NCBI GenBank assembly: GCA_913775215.1
Contig: CAJYKO010000262.1
Coordinates: forward strand, 1-7,233
Reading direction: 5' to 3'
Source: an uncultured Devosia sp.
Lineage (GTDB): Bacteria; Pseudomonadota; Alphaproteobacteria; Rhizobiales; Devosiaceae
DNA length: 7,233 nucleotides
The notes under the pieces were generated by a model that saw only the letters and a program-made list of their open reading frames with translations, was not told where the DNA came from and did no database searches. Below, piece after piece: positions 1-6,348 of this stretch (positions are counted from its first letter, which is position 1; the number at the start of each line of letters is the position of its first letter). The position numbers and the translations under genes were made by a program.

Positions 1-1
1 C

Positions 2-880
2 TCGTCGACTGGCTCGCTGCTAGTGCAGGATGATGCCGGGGTCGAAGCGATCCTGCGGGCGATTTCGCGCCGCGCGGCCTTCCACTCGGAAGACGAATAT
101 ATGCTCGAGGAGCGCAAGCATCTCCGCGTGGCGGGCGATCCGTCCAGCCATCCCGTTTGGCGATCGCCGGAAGTGGCGATGAGTTGCACGACGCGGCTGG
201 TCAATCTGGCGCGGAAGACTGGCAAGAGCATCCATGTGCTGCATATCTCGACCAAACAAGAGATGGTCTATCTTGCCGAGCATAAGGACGTGGCTTCGGT
301 CGAGGTGACGCCGCACCATCTGACGCTGGACGAGACGGCTTACACCCGCCTCGGCACCTATGCGCAGATGAACCCGCCGGTGCGAGATAGAGATCATCGC
401 GAGGGCATCTGGAAGGGTGTCGCCAATGGCGTTGCCGATATTCTGGGTTCAGACCACGCGCCGCACACGCGCGAGGAAAAGGATCACGAATATCCCGCGA
501 GCCATTCGGGCATGACCGGGGTGCAGACGCTGGTGCCGACCATGCTCGACCATGTCAATGCCGGGAAGCTGAGCCTGCAGCGGTTTGTCGACATGACGAG
601 CCACGGGCCGAACCGGCTGTTCGGTATTGCCGGCAAGGGGCGGATCGCGGTGGGCTATGACGCGGACCTAACCGTGGTGGATCTGAAGCGCCGCGAGACC
701 ATCACCAATGACTGGATCAAGAGCCGCGCGGGCTGGACGCCCTATGATGGGGTTACGGTGACGGGCTGGCCGGTGGGCACGGTGGTGCGCGGGCATAAGG
801 TGATGTGGCAAGGGGAACTGGTGACGCCGAGCAAGGGGCAGCCGATGCGGTTCTTGGAATCGCTGCCGGCGCAGGGGTAA
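2..880 (+). CDS. pyrC: Dihydroorotase, class I (5'-truncated by window edge)
   Basis: Zinc-dependent cytosolic amidohydrolase that interconverts N-carbamoyl-aspartate and dihydroorotate in de novo pyrimidine synthesis. The frame is open from base 2, giving 292 visible residues; the family is about 430-450 long, so the N-terminal part with the HxH metal motif, and probably the bridging lysine, lies left of the window. The first visible residues, SSTGSLLVQDD, match the segment after that lysine in alphaproteobacterial members. Visible landmarks, counted from the first codon, are AFHSEDE (His28, metal ligand), HVLHIST (His81, metal ligand), VTPHH (105-106), the substrate-loop motif QMNPPVR (122-128) and SDHAPHT (Asp151, catalytic base and metal ligand). 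The C-terminus returns to the small beta domain typical of the superfamily (GRIAVGYDADLTVVD). Hydantoinase or allantoinase are related alternatives, but NPPVR and SDHAPH favour dihydroorotase. It ends in TAA; no downstream gene is close enough to suggest an operon. Confidence 0.5.
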   Translation, partial: SSTGSLLVQDDAGVEAILRAISRRAAFHSEDEYMLEERKHLRVAGDPSSHPVWRSPEVAMSCTTRLVNLARKTGKSIHVLHISTKQEMVYLAEHKDVASVEVTPHHLTLDETAYTRLGTYAQMNPPVRDRDHREGIWKGVANGVADILGSDHAPHTREEKDHEYPASHSGMTGVQTLVPTMLDHVNAGKLSLQRFVDMTSHGPNRLFGIAGKGRIAVGYDADLTVVDLKRRETITNDWIKSRAGWTPYDGVTVTGWPVGTVVRGHKVMWQGELVTPSKGQPMRFLESLPAQG

Positions 881-916
881 GGCGTTTGAGCGGGATATAA
901 CCTTGCTCAGCGACAG

Positions 917-951
917 GGCTGCGCCAAGCCACCTCTCTCCGATGGGAGAGG
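917..951. repeat. RIME/REP-like two-hairpin element downstream of pyrC
   Basis: Two adjacent inverted repeats lie 36 bases after the pyrC stop. The first is a short stem, GGCT/AGCC, around a GCGCCA loop (917-930). The second, 932-951, has arms CCTCTCTC and GGGAGAGG, an 8-pair stem with one T-G wobble and a CGAT loop. The arrangement resembles the mosaic palindromic elements (RIME) scattered between genes in rhizobia and relatives. No T-run follows, so it is a poor intrinsic terminator, although it could block 3' exonucleases on the pyrC transcript. Family membership is inferred from appearance only. The rest of 881-1114 holds only a perfect 8-base inverted pair (953-960 with 996-1003) and no gene that I can support. 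Confidence 0.5.
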
Positions 952-1088
952 AACAAGTGTCACACAACCTCAACCGAATACCTTTGGACATAGGTACACT
1001 TGTCACCCAGCCGGAATTAGTTGGCTACGAGTGATTGCTTCAGCGAACATGTTGAGCGCTAGACCGAAGAAAATTTACGTGTCATGAT

Positions 1089-1097
1089 TGGTATAAA
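1089..1097 (+). promoter_or_regulatory. Possible extended -10 promoter of the small membrane gene
   Basis: TGGTATAAA fits an extended -10 element (TGn plus a TATAAT-like box at 1092-1097) in an AT-richer stretch. No TTGACA-like box is visible about 17 bases upstream. Transcription starting near 1104 would leave only about 11 untranslated bases before the proposed TTG start at 1115. This is a weak, motif-only call. Confidence 0.5.
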
Positions 1098-1114
1098 TTG
1101 CGCAGGGGCGTTGT

Positions 1115-1432
1115 TTGCATTTTATATCTGTTCTGGTCTTGCTTTGTCTTATGTGCGGTTTCATGAGTTCGCACAGTATTCTAATGGCCTGTATAATCTT
1201 CCTAATCCATCTTTTTTTGCTTGGAATAGGAGGTTGGTTTGAGCCACCGGTTGCGACCGAGACAATTCTTCTCGTTGTGGCGTTGGCTGTAAGCACATTT
1301 GCGGGATGCTGGATTGGCCAAAGCATTCGGGGCCGAACCGTGGTGCCTGTACAAGAATTTGTGGCACCACCACCGCCACCGGGCTGGCGAGAGACTAGAC
1401 TAAAGCGGCTGCAAGGGATGAAACGCGATTAG
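1115..1432 (+). CDS. Unrecognised small two-helix membrane protein
   Basis: I do not recognise this 105-residue protein. It has a hydrophobic N-terminal part, with one helix around residues 22-42 (ILMACIIFLIHLFLLGIGGWF) and a second around 50-70 (TILLVVALAVSTFAGCWIG). A short cytoplasmic-looking tail follows, with a run of five prolines (PPPPPGW) and a basic end. The chosen TTG start has AGGGG at 1104-1108, six bases upstream; ATG codons at 1151 or 1163 would give 93 or 89 residues but lack a visible ribosome site. GC content over 1141-1380 is about 50 percent by hand count, well below the flanking genes, which suggests acquired or fast-evolving DNA. A second frame (ATG 1084 to TGA 1242, 52 residues, also hydrophobic) overlaps its 5' half, and a T7 run lies at 1212-1218, so a frameshifted or decayed gene is possible. 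That the 2-TM protein is expressed is plausible but unproven. Confidence 0.5.
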   Translation: MHFISVLVLLCLMCGFMSSHSILMACIIFLIHLFLLGIGGWFEPPVATETILLVVALAVSTFAGCWIGQSIRGRTVVPVQEFVAPPPPPGWRETRLKRLQGMKRD

Positions 1433-1479
1433 ATGGCTTAATTCGGCTTATCTCTCAGCCAGTCGTCTACTTCGTCCAT

Positions 1480-2505
1480 TTACTCCGCCGCCGGCACCTT
1501 GATTCTCAAGATATCGTTTGTCTCGGATCCGAAATTGTAGCGGTCGGTCAGGATCGCGTCGGCGCTCTCCCAGACCAAAGACCCGAAATAATCGATGGAG
1601 GGCAGGATGAGGAGCGTCTTGCCGGTTTCGTAGTCCCACACGGCGAGGGCGCTGGCGGTTTTGCCCCAGCGTTCGGGGCAGGAGAATTCGGCGGCGACCT
1701 GGGGGCCGAACGGGCTGAAGGAAATTTCGCTCGCAGCATAGGAGCAGCCCGGGCGCAGGGTTAGGCCATAGAGCGTACCGGCATTGGTTTCGTTGTCGGT
1801 CGGGCCGATGCGCAGGCCCGTGACACCGCTGTCGCTCAGCTGGTCGATTTTCTGCGCAAAGATTTTGCCATCGGGGCTGAGCGCCGCATTGGTGCCATGA
1901 ATATAGAGGTGTGAGGTATCGGCGATATTGGCCTCGACCGGCTCTTGGCCGTCCGAGGCGACGGGCCAGCCTTGGGCCTGATCCGTATCGGGCATGCCGG
2001 TGAGGCTGGGGCCCATATCCGTGAGAAGCCAGCCTTGTTTGTCGAAGGCGAGATAGCGTGGCATCCAGCGTTCCACCGTGCGCAGGATTTTGCCGTTCTC
2101 CCGGCTGATCACCTTTGTGGGCTGGTGGATGAAGGAGAGGGCTACCGTCTGGCCATCGGGGCTGACGGCCATATTGGTGACGCTCGCTTCCGTCGGCATG
2201 TCGTTGACAAGCGTCGAATGCACGGCCTCGCCGGATTTGGCATCGATCTCGACGAGGGCCAGGGGATCGGAACTACTGTCTTCTCCAGCAGAATTGACGA
2301 CAAGCACATTTCCATTGGGCAGGAGACCGATGGGGCCGACCTGTCGCGCGTCGAAATGGGCGACCTTCTGGCAAGCGCCATTATTGACCATCAGGCCCAA
2401 GGTCTCGCAGGGCCAGAACCAGCCTGCGCCCCAGGCATAGATGCCGCCGCCAATGGCCGCGATGGCGGCGACGCTAACCAGGCTTTCGACGAATCCCCAC
2501 CGCAT
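1480..2505 (-). CDS. Membrane-anchored WD40/YVTN-like beta-propeller protein
   Basis: A 341-residue protein with one N-terminal transmembrane segment (about residues 8-29, VESLVSVAAIAAIGGGIYAW) and a long region of beta-propeller-like repeats, probably facing the periplasm. Blade signatures are NMAVSPDGQTVALSF (111-125), NAALSPDGKIFAQ (206-218), EISFSPFGPQVAAEF (260-274) and the WD40-like strand LAVWDYETGKTLLIL (287-301). Four cysteines (33, 45, 254, 276) could form disulfides outside the cytoplasm. The ATG at 2505 is chosen because AAGGAGA (2511-2517) sits five bases upstream; the frame stays open to 2604, but that extension is lysine-rich and would bury the ribosome site. The function is unknown: propellers of this kind usually act as binding scaffolds, and no catalytic motif is visible. 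It faces away from the MarR operon and may share its control region. The stop (TAA) lies 47 bases from the convergent small membrane gene. Confidence 0.5.
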   Translation of the reverse strand: MRWGFVESLVSVAAIAAIGGGIYAWGAGWFWPCETLGLMVNNGACQKVAHFDARQVGPIGLLPNGNVLVVNSAGEDSSSDPLALVEIDAKSGEAVHSTLVNDMPTEASVTNMAVSPDGQTVALSFIHQPTKVISRENGKILRTVERWMPRYLAFDKQGWLLTDMGPSLTGMPDTDQAQGWPVASDGQEPVEANIADTSHLYIHGTNAALSPDGKIFAQKIDQLSDSGVTGLRIGPTDNETNAGTLYGLTLRPGCSYAASEISFSPFGPQVAAEFSCPERWGKTASALAVWDYETGKTLLILPSIDYFGSLVWESADAILTDRYNFGSETNDILRIKVPAAE

Positions 2506-2577
2506 GCATCTCTCCTTGCGCCTCGGCGCCTTGGATTGCGGCAAAGCCGGACTTTTTTTTGGCGAGGCTTTCTTAAC

Positions 2578-2599
2578 CCTCGCGCAGATTTGCGCGGGG
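2578..2599. other. Strong hairpin in the divergent region upstream of the MarR gene
   Basis: CGCGCA and TGCGCG pair perfectly around a GATT loop (2581-2596). The stem extends by one wobble and two G-C pairs to 2578-2599. No T-run follows on either strand, so it is unlikely to be a simple terminator. If the propeller gene is transcribed from the palindrome at 2633-2669, this hairpin would lie in its 5' untranslated RNA. Nearby, on the plus strand, a weak CGGC-AAA-GCCG stem (2539-2549) is followed three bases later by eight Ts (2553-2560). This could be a marginal terminator that shields the MarR gene, or an A-tract upstream of the propeller gene. Confidence 0.5.
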
Positions 2600-2632
2600 T
2601 GCATGGCTTCACGGCTCGGAAAGCGGCTTCCA

Positions 2633-2669
2633 TTTAGTAAGTGGACATATTATATGCACGCTTACTAAA
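2633..2669. promoter_or_regulatory. 37-bp imperfect palindrome: likely MarR operator and promoter
   Basis: The left arm TTTAGTAAGTGGACATAT (2633-2650) and the reverse complement of the right arm, TTTAGTAAGCGTGCATAT (2652-2669), agree at 15 of 18 positions around the single centre base 2651. The outermost nine bases of each arm are perfect. MarR dimers bind such two-fold symmetric AT-rich sites, usually in their own promoters, and this one ends 13 bases before the chosen start of the MarR-type gene. The centre holds TATTAT on the plus strand (2648-2653) and TATAAT on the minus strand (2649-2654), both good -10 boxes. No convincing -35 box is visible on either side. The symmetry is directly seen; the operator role is inferred. 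Confidence 0.5.
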
Positions 2670-2682
2670 GCGGGTGCGCCTG

Positions 2683-3132
2683 ATGAAAAGCATGGAGACA
2701 GCGCCGATTTTTTACCTGATCCACGAGGTTGGTCGGGCTTTTCGCCGCCAGCTCGAGGACCAGACGCGCGGCAATGATCTGACGCTGCCGCAATGGCGGA
2801 CCTTGACCAAGCTCGGGCGCGAGAACGGCATGTCGCAGGTGGCGCTGGCTTCCGCGCTCGACACCGACCCGATGACCATGAGCAGCATTTTGAAGCGCCT
2901 GACCGAGCGCGATTTGGTGCAGCGCGAACCGGACCCGCAGGACGGGCGCGCCAAGATCGTGACGCTGACGCAGGACGGCAGGGCACTTTTCTCCCAGGTC
3001 GAGGGCATGGGCGTCGAACTCTATAAGACTGCCATTGCCGGCATGGCGCCGGCCGAGACTGCAGCCCTGATCGAAGGGCTGGCCAAAATTCGCGATAATC
3101 TGAGCGGCGGCGACGCCGAGACCAAGGACTGA
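2683..3132 (+). CDS. MarR-family transcriptional regulator
   Basis: A 149-residue dimeric winged-helix repressor, typical in size for the family. Helix 1 and the dimer region are at about 5-30 (APIFYLIHEVGRAFRRQLED). The DNA-binding helices follow at about 35-76 (LTLPQWRTLTKL, then MSQVALASALDTDPMTMSSIL). The wing at about 78-98 carries the conserved DPQDGRAK segment, including the Asp-x-Arg hairpin. A C-terminal helical segment completes the dimer interface. ATG 2683 was chosen because the MarR-like homology begins just after it; an in-frame GTG at 2641 lies inside the palindrome and would be an unlikely start, and ATG 2692 is another option. No strong ribosome site is visible before any of these. 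It is the first gene of an operon with the efflux genes (a 4-base gap to the next), so it most likely represses its own operon and is released by a transported small molecule, as with EmrR/MarR. Confidence 0.5.
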   Translation: MKSMETAPIFYLIHEVGRAFRRQLEDQTRGNDLTLPQWRTLTKLGRENGMSQVALASALDTDPMTMSSILKRLTERDLVQREPDPQDGRAKIVTLTQDGRALFSQVEGMGVELYKTAIAGMAPAETAALIEGLAKIRDNLSGGDAETKD

Positions 3133-3136
3133 CCCG

Positions 3137-4276
3137 ATGAACGCCCACGCAAAAGAACCAAAGCCCGGCGAAGCCACCCCTGTTGCTGCCAACGAGGTCA
3201 CCCCGCCCTTGCCGCAGGAAGAACCGGCAAAGAAAAAGCGTCGGCCCGGCCGGCTGCTGCTGATGGTGAGCGTGCCTGCGCTGCTGGTCGCGGCGGGCGG
3301 CTATTTCTACCTCACCGGCGGGCGTTTCGAAGAAACCGACAATGCCTATGTGCAGCAGGCCAAGGTGGCCTTGTCGGCTGATGTCGCGGGGCGCATCACC
3401 GAGGTCGATGTGACCGAGAACATGATGGTGCATGCCGGCGACGAGATCTTTGCGATCGATCCCGAGCCGTACCAGATTGCGCTCGAACAGGCCAACGCGG
3501 CGCTGGGCACGGCACGCGTCAATGTCGAACAGCTCAAGGTGGCCTATGCGACCGCGACTAAGGCGCTCAACGCCGCCAACGAGGTACTGGCTATCCAGCA
3601 GTCCAAGTTCGACCGGCAGGACACGCTGGTGAGCCAGGGCATTGCCTCGACGGCAACGCTCGATGACCCAAAACTTGCCCTGCAGCAGGCACAGAATGCG
3701 GTGTCGACGGCGCAGCAGCAGGTGGACAATGCCGCGGCGGCGCTGGGTGGCAGTGCCGATATCGACACCGATGCGCATCCGGCCGTCAAGACAGCCTTGG
3801 CGGCAGTGAGCCTCGCCGAGCGTAATCTGAGCAAGACCAAGGTCGTGGCGGTAAGCGATGGCGTGATCAGTCAGGTGGCGAGCCTCAATGTCGGGCAGTT
3901 CGTGGCGGCCGGTACGACCATTGCGAGCCTTGTCGAAACCAAGGCGAGCTGGGTGGAAGCCAATTTCAAGGAAACGCAACTGGCCGGAATCCGGGTCGGC
4001 ATGCATGCCGAAGTTGCCGTGGATGCCATTCCCGGCAAGCCGATCGAAGGCACGGTGACCAGTATCGGTGCGGCGACGGGCTCGGAATTTTCGCTGATCC
4101 CGGCGCAGAACGCGACCGGCAACTGGGTCAAGGTAACCCAGCGCATTCCCGTGCGGATCGATTTTGGCGATGCCGTGCCGGCCGATCTGCTGCGTTCGGG
4201 CATGAGCGCGGTGGTCAGCGTCGATACCGGCGCCAATACGCTTGAGCGCATGACGGGCGAAGCCAAGCCCCTCTGA
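3137..4276 (+). CDS. emrA: EmrA/HlyD-type membrane-fusion (periplasmic adaptor) protein
   Basis: A 379-residue inner-membrane-anchored adaptor that links an MFS pump to an outer-membrane channel. Domains in order are a cytoplasmic, proline- and lysine-rich N-terminus ending in KKKRRPGR (32-39); one transmembrane helix (about 39-60); the EmrA-like DNAYVQ motif (68-73) opening the first half of the lipoyl domain (to about 110); a long alpha-helical hairpin rich in Ala and Gln (about 111-232); the second lipoyl half (about 233-266); and a beta-barrel with WVEANFKETQL (272-282) and the EmrA-like stretch GSEFSLIPAQNATGNWVKV (315-333). The length fits EmrA. AAGGA (3124-3128), inside the end of the MarR gene, lies eight bases before the ATG, which suggests coupled translation. 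The partner pump follows directly. No TolC-type channel is present in the window. The family assignment is firm; the substrate is unknown. Confidence 0.5.
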   Translation: MNAHAKEPKPGEATPVAANEVTPPLPQEEPAKKKRRPGRLLLMVSVPALLVAAGGYFYLTGGRFEETDNAYVQQAKVALSADVAGRITEVDVTENMMVHAGDEIFAIDPEPYQIALEQANAALGTARVNVEQLKVAYATATKALNAANEVLAIQQSKFDRQDTLVSQGIASTATLDDPKLALQQAQNAVSTAQQQVDNAAAALGGSADIDTDAHPAVKTALAAVSLAERNLSKTKVVAVSDGVISQVASLNVGQFVAAGTTIASLVETKASWVEANFKETQLAGIRVGMHAEVAVDAIPGKPIEGTVTSIGAATGSEFSLIPAQNATGNWVKVTQRIPVRIDFGDAVPADLLRSGMSAVVSVDTGANTLERMTGEAKPL

Positions 4277-4281
4277 TGTGA

Positions 4282-4297
4282 CGGGCCCTCGGGCCCG
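4282..4297. other. GC-rich hairpin between emrA and emrB
   Basis: CGGGCCC (4282-4288) is followed, after TC, by its reverse complement GGGCCCG (4291-4297). A realistic fold is a 6-pair stem with a CTCG loop. It begins five bases after the emrA stop and ends 14 bases before the emrB ribosome site. No T-run follows, so full termination is unlikely. RNA stabilisation of the upstream part, or a modest change in the ratio of adaptor to pump, are possible roles (inference). Confidence 0.5.
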
Positions 4298-4311
4298 CCT
4301 CCATTCCCCCT

Positions 4312-4317
4312 AGGAGG
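4312..4317 (+). promoter_or_regulatory. Consensus ribosome-binding site of emrB
   Basis: AGGAGG lies five bases before ATG 4323. It is the strongest Shine-Dalgarno match in the operon and fixes the pump start. It contrasts with the weak site before the MarR-type gene, which suggests that the pump is translated more efficiently than its repressor. Confidence 0.5.
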
Positions 4318-4322
4318 CCAAG

Positions 4323-5891
4323 ATGGCCGAAGCGATTTCCCAGCCCGCTCTTGTCGTTAGGAACAAGGGCATGCTCACCCTGGCGCTGATGCTGGGCACC
4401 ATCATGCAGGTGCTCGACACCACGATCGCCAATGTGGCGCTGCCGCATATGTCATCCTCGCTTGGCGCCTCGCAGAACGAAATCACCTGGGTTCTCACCT
4501 CCTATATCGTGGCCGCCGCCATTGCGACGCCGCTGACCGGGTGGATGAGCGATAGGCTGGGACAAAGGCGGCTGTTTCTCGGTGCAGTGATCGGGTTCAC
4601 CGTCGCTTCGGCGCTCTGCGGCATTGCTTCGAGCCTGCCGGAGATGGTGATTTTCCGTGTGCTGCAGGGCATTTGTGGTGCCATGATTGCGCCTCTGGCG
4701 CAGACTGTGCTGCTCAATATCAACCCCAAGGAGCGCATCGGCCAGGCCATGGCCATCTATGGCATGGGCATCATGGTGGCGCCGATCATCGGCCCATCGC
4801 TGGGTGGATGGCTGACCGAGACATTTGACTGGCGCTGGGTTTTCCTCGTCAACGTGCCGGTGGGCGCGCTCTGCGTCGCCATGCTGTTGCTCTTCATGCC
4901 GCAGACCGAGGTGAAGAATCGGCGATTTGACTTTTTCGGCTTTGGCATGCTGGCGCTCGGGGTCGGCGCGCTGCAGCTGATGCTCGATCGTGGGGCCGAG
5001 AACGATTGGTTTCACTCGATCGAAACCTGGATCGAACTCGGGCTCGTCATCACCGGCATCTGGGTGTTTCTCGTACATTCGCTGACGGCTAAGCAGCCGT
5101 TCGTTGATTTGAAGATGTTCAAGGATTTCAACTTCTCGCTCGCCTCGATCCTGATGGGCGTGATGGGGATTACCTTGTTCTCGGGCCTCGCGCTTTTGCC
5201 GCCCATGCTGCAGAACCTGATGGGCTATTCGGTGATCTTCACCGGGCTTTTGATGGCGCCGCGCGGTGCGGCAACGCTTGTGGCCATGATGATCGTGGGG
5301 CGCACGAGCGGCAAGGTCGACCCGCGGGTCGTGCTTTTGATCGGCGCCTTGCTGATGAGCTATTCGCTCTATCTGATGACCGGTTTCAGCCCTGACATGG
5401 ACTATTGGCCCGTGATCATCACCGGGGCACTGCAGGGCTTTGGCATGGGCTTTTTGTTCGTGCCGCTCTCGACCATGGCCTTTGCCACCATCGCGCCGAG
5501 CGTGCGCGCCGATGCGACGGCCATGTTTGCTCTGGTGCGCAATATGGGGCAGGGGATCGGCATCTCGCTGGTGTCGGTGGTGCTTTCGAGCATGATGCAG
5601 GTGAACCATGCTGAACTGGCCGAGCGGCTGACCGTCGATTCCACGGCCGTGCAGACGCAGATGCCGGGGCTGATTGCGGGCAATGGGCAGGTCATCGCGG
5701 TGATCAACGGGCTCGTGCAGAAGCAATCGGCCATGCTCGCCTATCTCGACGATTTCTGGCTGATGCTGATCCTGAGCCTGGCTTCTATTCCGCTGATCTT
5801 GCTGCTGCGGGGGCCCAAGAAGGACAAGAACGCCAAGCCCAAGACCAAGGAAGAGCTGGCGATCGAGCGGGCGCACGCTATGGCCGAGTAG
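4323..5891 (+). CDS. emrB: EmrB/QacA-type MFS drug efflux pump (DHA2, 14 helices)
   Basis: A 522-residue proton-driven multidrug antiporter of the inner membrane, the usual length for the 14-helix DHA2 family. Motif D1, LDTTIANVALP, is at 31-41 in helix 1. Motif A, GWMSDRLGQRR, is at 73-83 in the loop between helices 2 and 3. The motif B-like FRVLQGICGAMI, with Arg112, is at 111-122. The antiporter motif C, GIMVAPIIGPSLGGWL, is at 149-164. An extracytoplasmic loop rich in polar residues (about 424-470) precedes the last helix, and the C-terminus is lysine-rich (PKKDKNAKPKTKEE). It follows the adaptor by 46 bases, so the pair should work as an EmrAB pump with a TolC-like channel encoded elsewhere. 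The exported compound cannot be read from the sequence; hydrophobic uncouplers, phenolics or antibiotics are typical of the family. Confidence 0.5.
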   Translation: MAEAISQPALVVRNKGMLTLALMLGTIMQVLDTTIANVALPHMSSSLGASQNEITWVLTSYIVAAAIATPLTGWMSDRLGQRRLFLGAVIGFTVASALCGIASSLPEMVIFRVLQGICGAMIAPLAQTVLLNINPKERIGQAMAIYGMGIMVAPIIGPSLGGWLTETFDWRWVFLVNVPVGALCVAMLLLFMPQTEVKNRRFDFFGFGMLALGVGALQLMLDRGAENDWFHSIETWIELGLVITGIWVFLVHSLTAKQPFVDLKMFKDFNFSLASILMGVMGITLFSGLALLPPMLQNLMGYSVIFTGLLMAPRGAATLVAMMIVGRTSGKVDPRVVLLIGALLMSYSLYLMTGFSPDMDYWPVIITGALQGFGMGFLFVPLSTMAFATIAPSVRADATAMFALVRNMGQGIGISLVSVVLSSMMQVNHAELAERLTVDSTAVQTQMPGLIAGNGQVIAVINGLVQKQSAMLAYLDDFWLMLILSLASIPLILLLRGPKKDKNAKPKTKEELAIERAHAMAE

Positions 5892-5953
5892 GGGTGCAAT
5901 ACCCCCATCCAACCTCCCCCTGGTAGGGGGGGAGGGGCGCGCCGGTGGTTGGG
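5892..5953. repeat. Palindromic repeat copy 1, between convergent genes
   Basis: A GC-rich palindromic element starts at the emrB stop. A first stem, GGGGT/ACCCC (5891-5905, GCAAT loop), is followed by CCTCCCCCT, GGT and a G-rich right arm (5913-5935). The arm carries seven Gs where five would pair, so two bulge out. Over 30 bases from 5901 it matches copy 2 (from 6725) at 27 positions, including an identical 18-mer. A right-hand GGTTGG (5947-5952) mirrors CCAACC (5909-5914). The element could end transcription from both sides, but no clean T-run is present. The origin is probably a dispersed REP-like family. Confidence 0.5.
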
Positions 5954-5972
5954 CGCAGCTTTAATCTCAAAA

Positions 5973-6251
5973 TTACTGGAGAATGCGCTCTAGGTTGTAT
6001 TCGCCGGTGCGGATGCGGTCGGGGAGTTGGGCGATGAGATCGGCCGTGGCTTCGTCGCCGTGCATGCGCACGAAGGTGGCGAGCGCGGCAAAGAGTGAGG
6101 CGTGGGCGAGCGAGGCGGGTTCGAGACCATCTTCCTCGGCACTGTTCCAGGCCTCGGCCAGATATTCGAGGGCGATCTGGCGCTCGACCTGCCCCTGCTC
6201 GAAGGGGCCCTGGCCGGAAGCTGGCGCAAACATGGATTTGGTGGTGCTCAT
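5973..6251 (-). CDS. Small hypothetical protein, probably helical and cytosolic
   Basis: A 92-residue acidic protein with no signal peptide or membrane segment. I do not recognise a named domain. The bulk reads as amphipathic helices (about 18-40, EQGQVERQIALEYLAEAWNS; 44-63, PASLAHASLFAALATFVRMH; 66-80, DEATADLIAQLPDRI), ending in RTGEYNLERILQ. The regular composition and the clean ATG suggest a true gene, and similar short proteins seem common in this bacterial order (my impression, not checked). The start is the ATG at 6251; only a weak GGAA lies upstream. It lies 94 bases after the TIGR02301-like gene on the same strand, so it may be co-transcribed, and it converges with emrB. Confidence 0.5.
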   Translation of the reverse strand: MSTTKSMFAPASGQGPFEQGQVERQIALEYLAEAWNSAEEDGLEPASLAHASLFAALATFVRMHGDEATADLIAQLPDRIRTGEYNLERILQ

Positions 6252-6316
6252 GAGGGTTCCGTAGCACGCACCCCGTCCATTGGCGCGGCAGAAGTAAGCC
6301 GAAGGTTAACGGGGAG

Positions 6317-6348
6317 TAGGCAATTGCAGGCTTTCGTGGGCCTGCCTA
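6317..6348 (-). terminator. Possible weak terminator hairpin after the TIGR02301-like gene
   Basis: On the minus strand, GCAGGC and GCCTGC (6340-6345 and 6326-6331) can pair around an 8-base loop just after the TAG stop. An alternative outer pairing joins TAGGCA with TGCCTA (6343-6348 and 6317-6322). The stem is followed by AATTGCC rather than a U-run, so it would be leaky at best, allowing read-through to the gene at 5973-6251. Confidence 0.5.

Noticed and set aside
953..1003. Perfect 8-base inverted pair ACAAGTGT/ACACTTGT as an operator or attachment site
   Set aside because: The arms are 35 bases apart with no extension, and an 8-base match at this spacing is readily expected by chance. 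No integrase is nearby.
2506..2604. N-terminal extension of the propeller protein to a start at 2604
   Set aside because: The extra 33 residues are lysine-rich, would put a charged tail before the anchor, and run through the AAGGAGA ribosome site that serves the ATG at 2505.
1945..2637. Plus-strand open frame (230 codons) opposite the propeller gene
   Set aside because: No domain or ribosome site. The minus-strand frame has a clear anchor, blade motifs and an AAGGAGA site.
2641..2682. GTG start for the MarR-type gene at 2641
   Set aside because: It lies within the left arm of the palindrome and upstream of the likely transcript start. The added residues have no family similarity.
2609..4006. 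Long open frame (465 codons) on the minus strand opposite the MarR and emrA genes
   Set aside because: It spans two well-supported plus-strand genes and the operator palindrome, shows no recognisable domain and is Arg/His-rich, so it is a shadow of codon bias.
4452..5912. Long open frame (486 codons) on the minus strand opposite emrB
   Set aside because: The translation is rich in His, Arg, Gln and Asp with no domain, as expected for the complement of hydrophobic codons in GC-rich DNA. The plus-strand MFS protein has all the family motifs and an ideal ribosome site.
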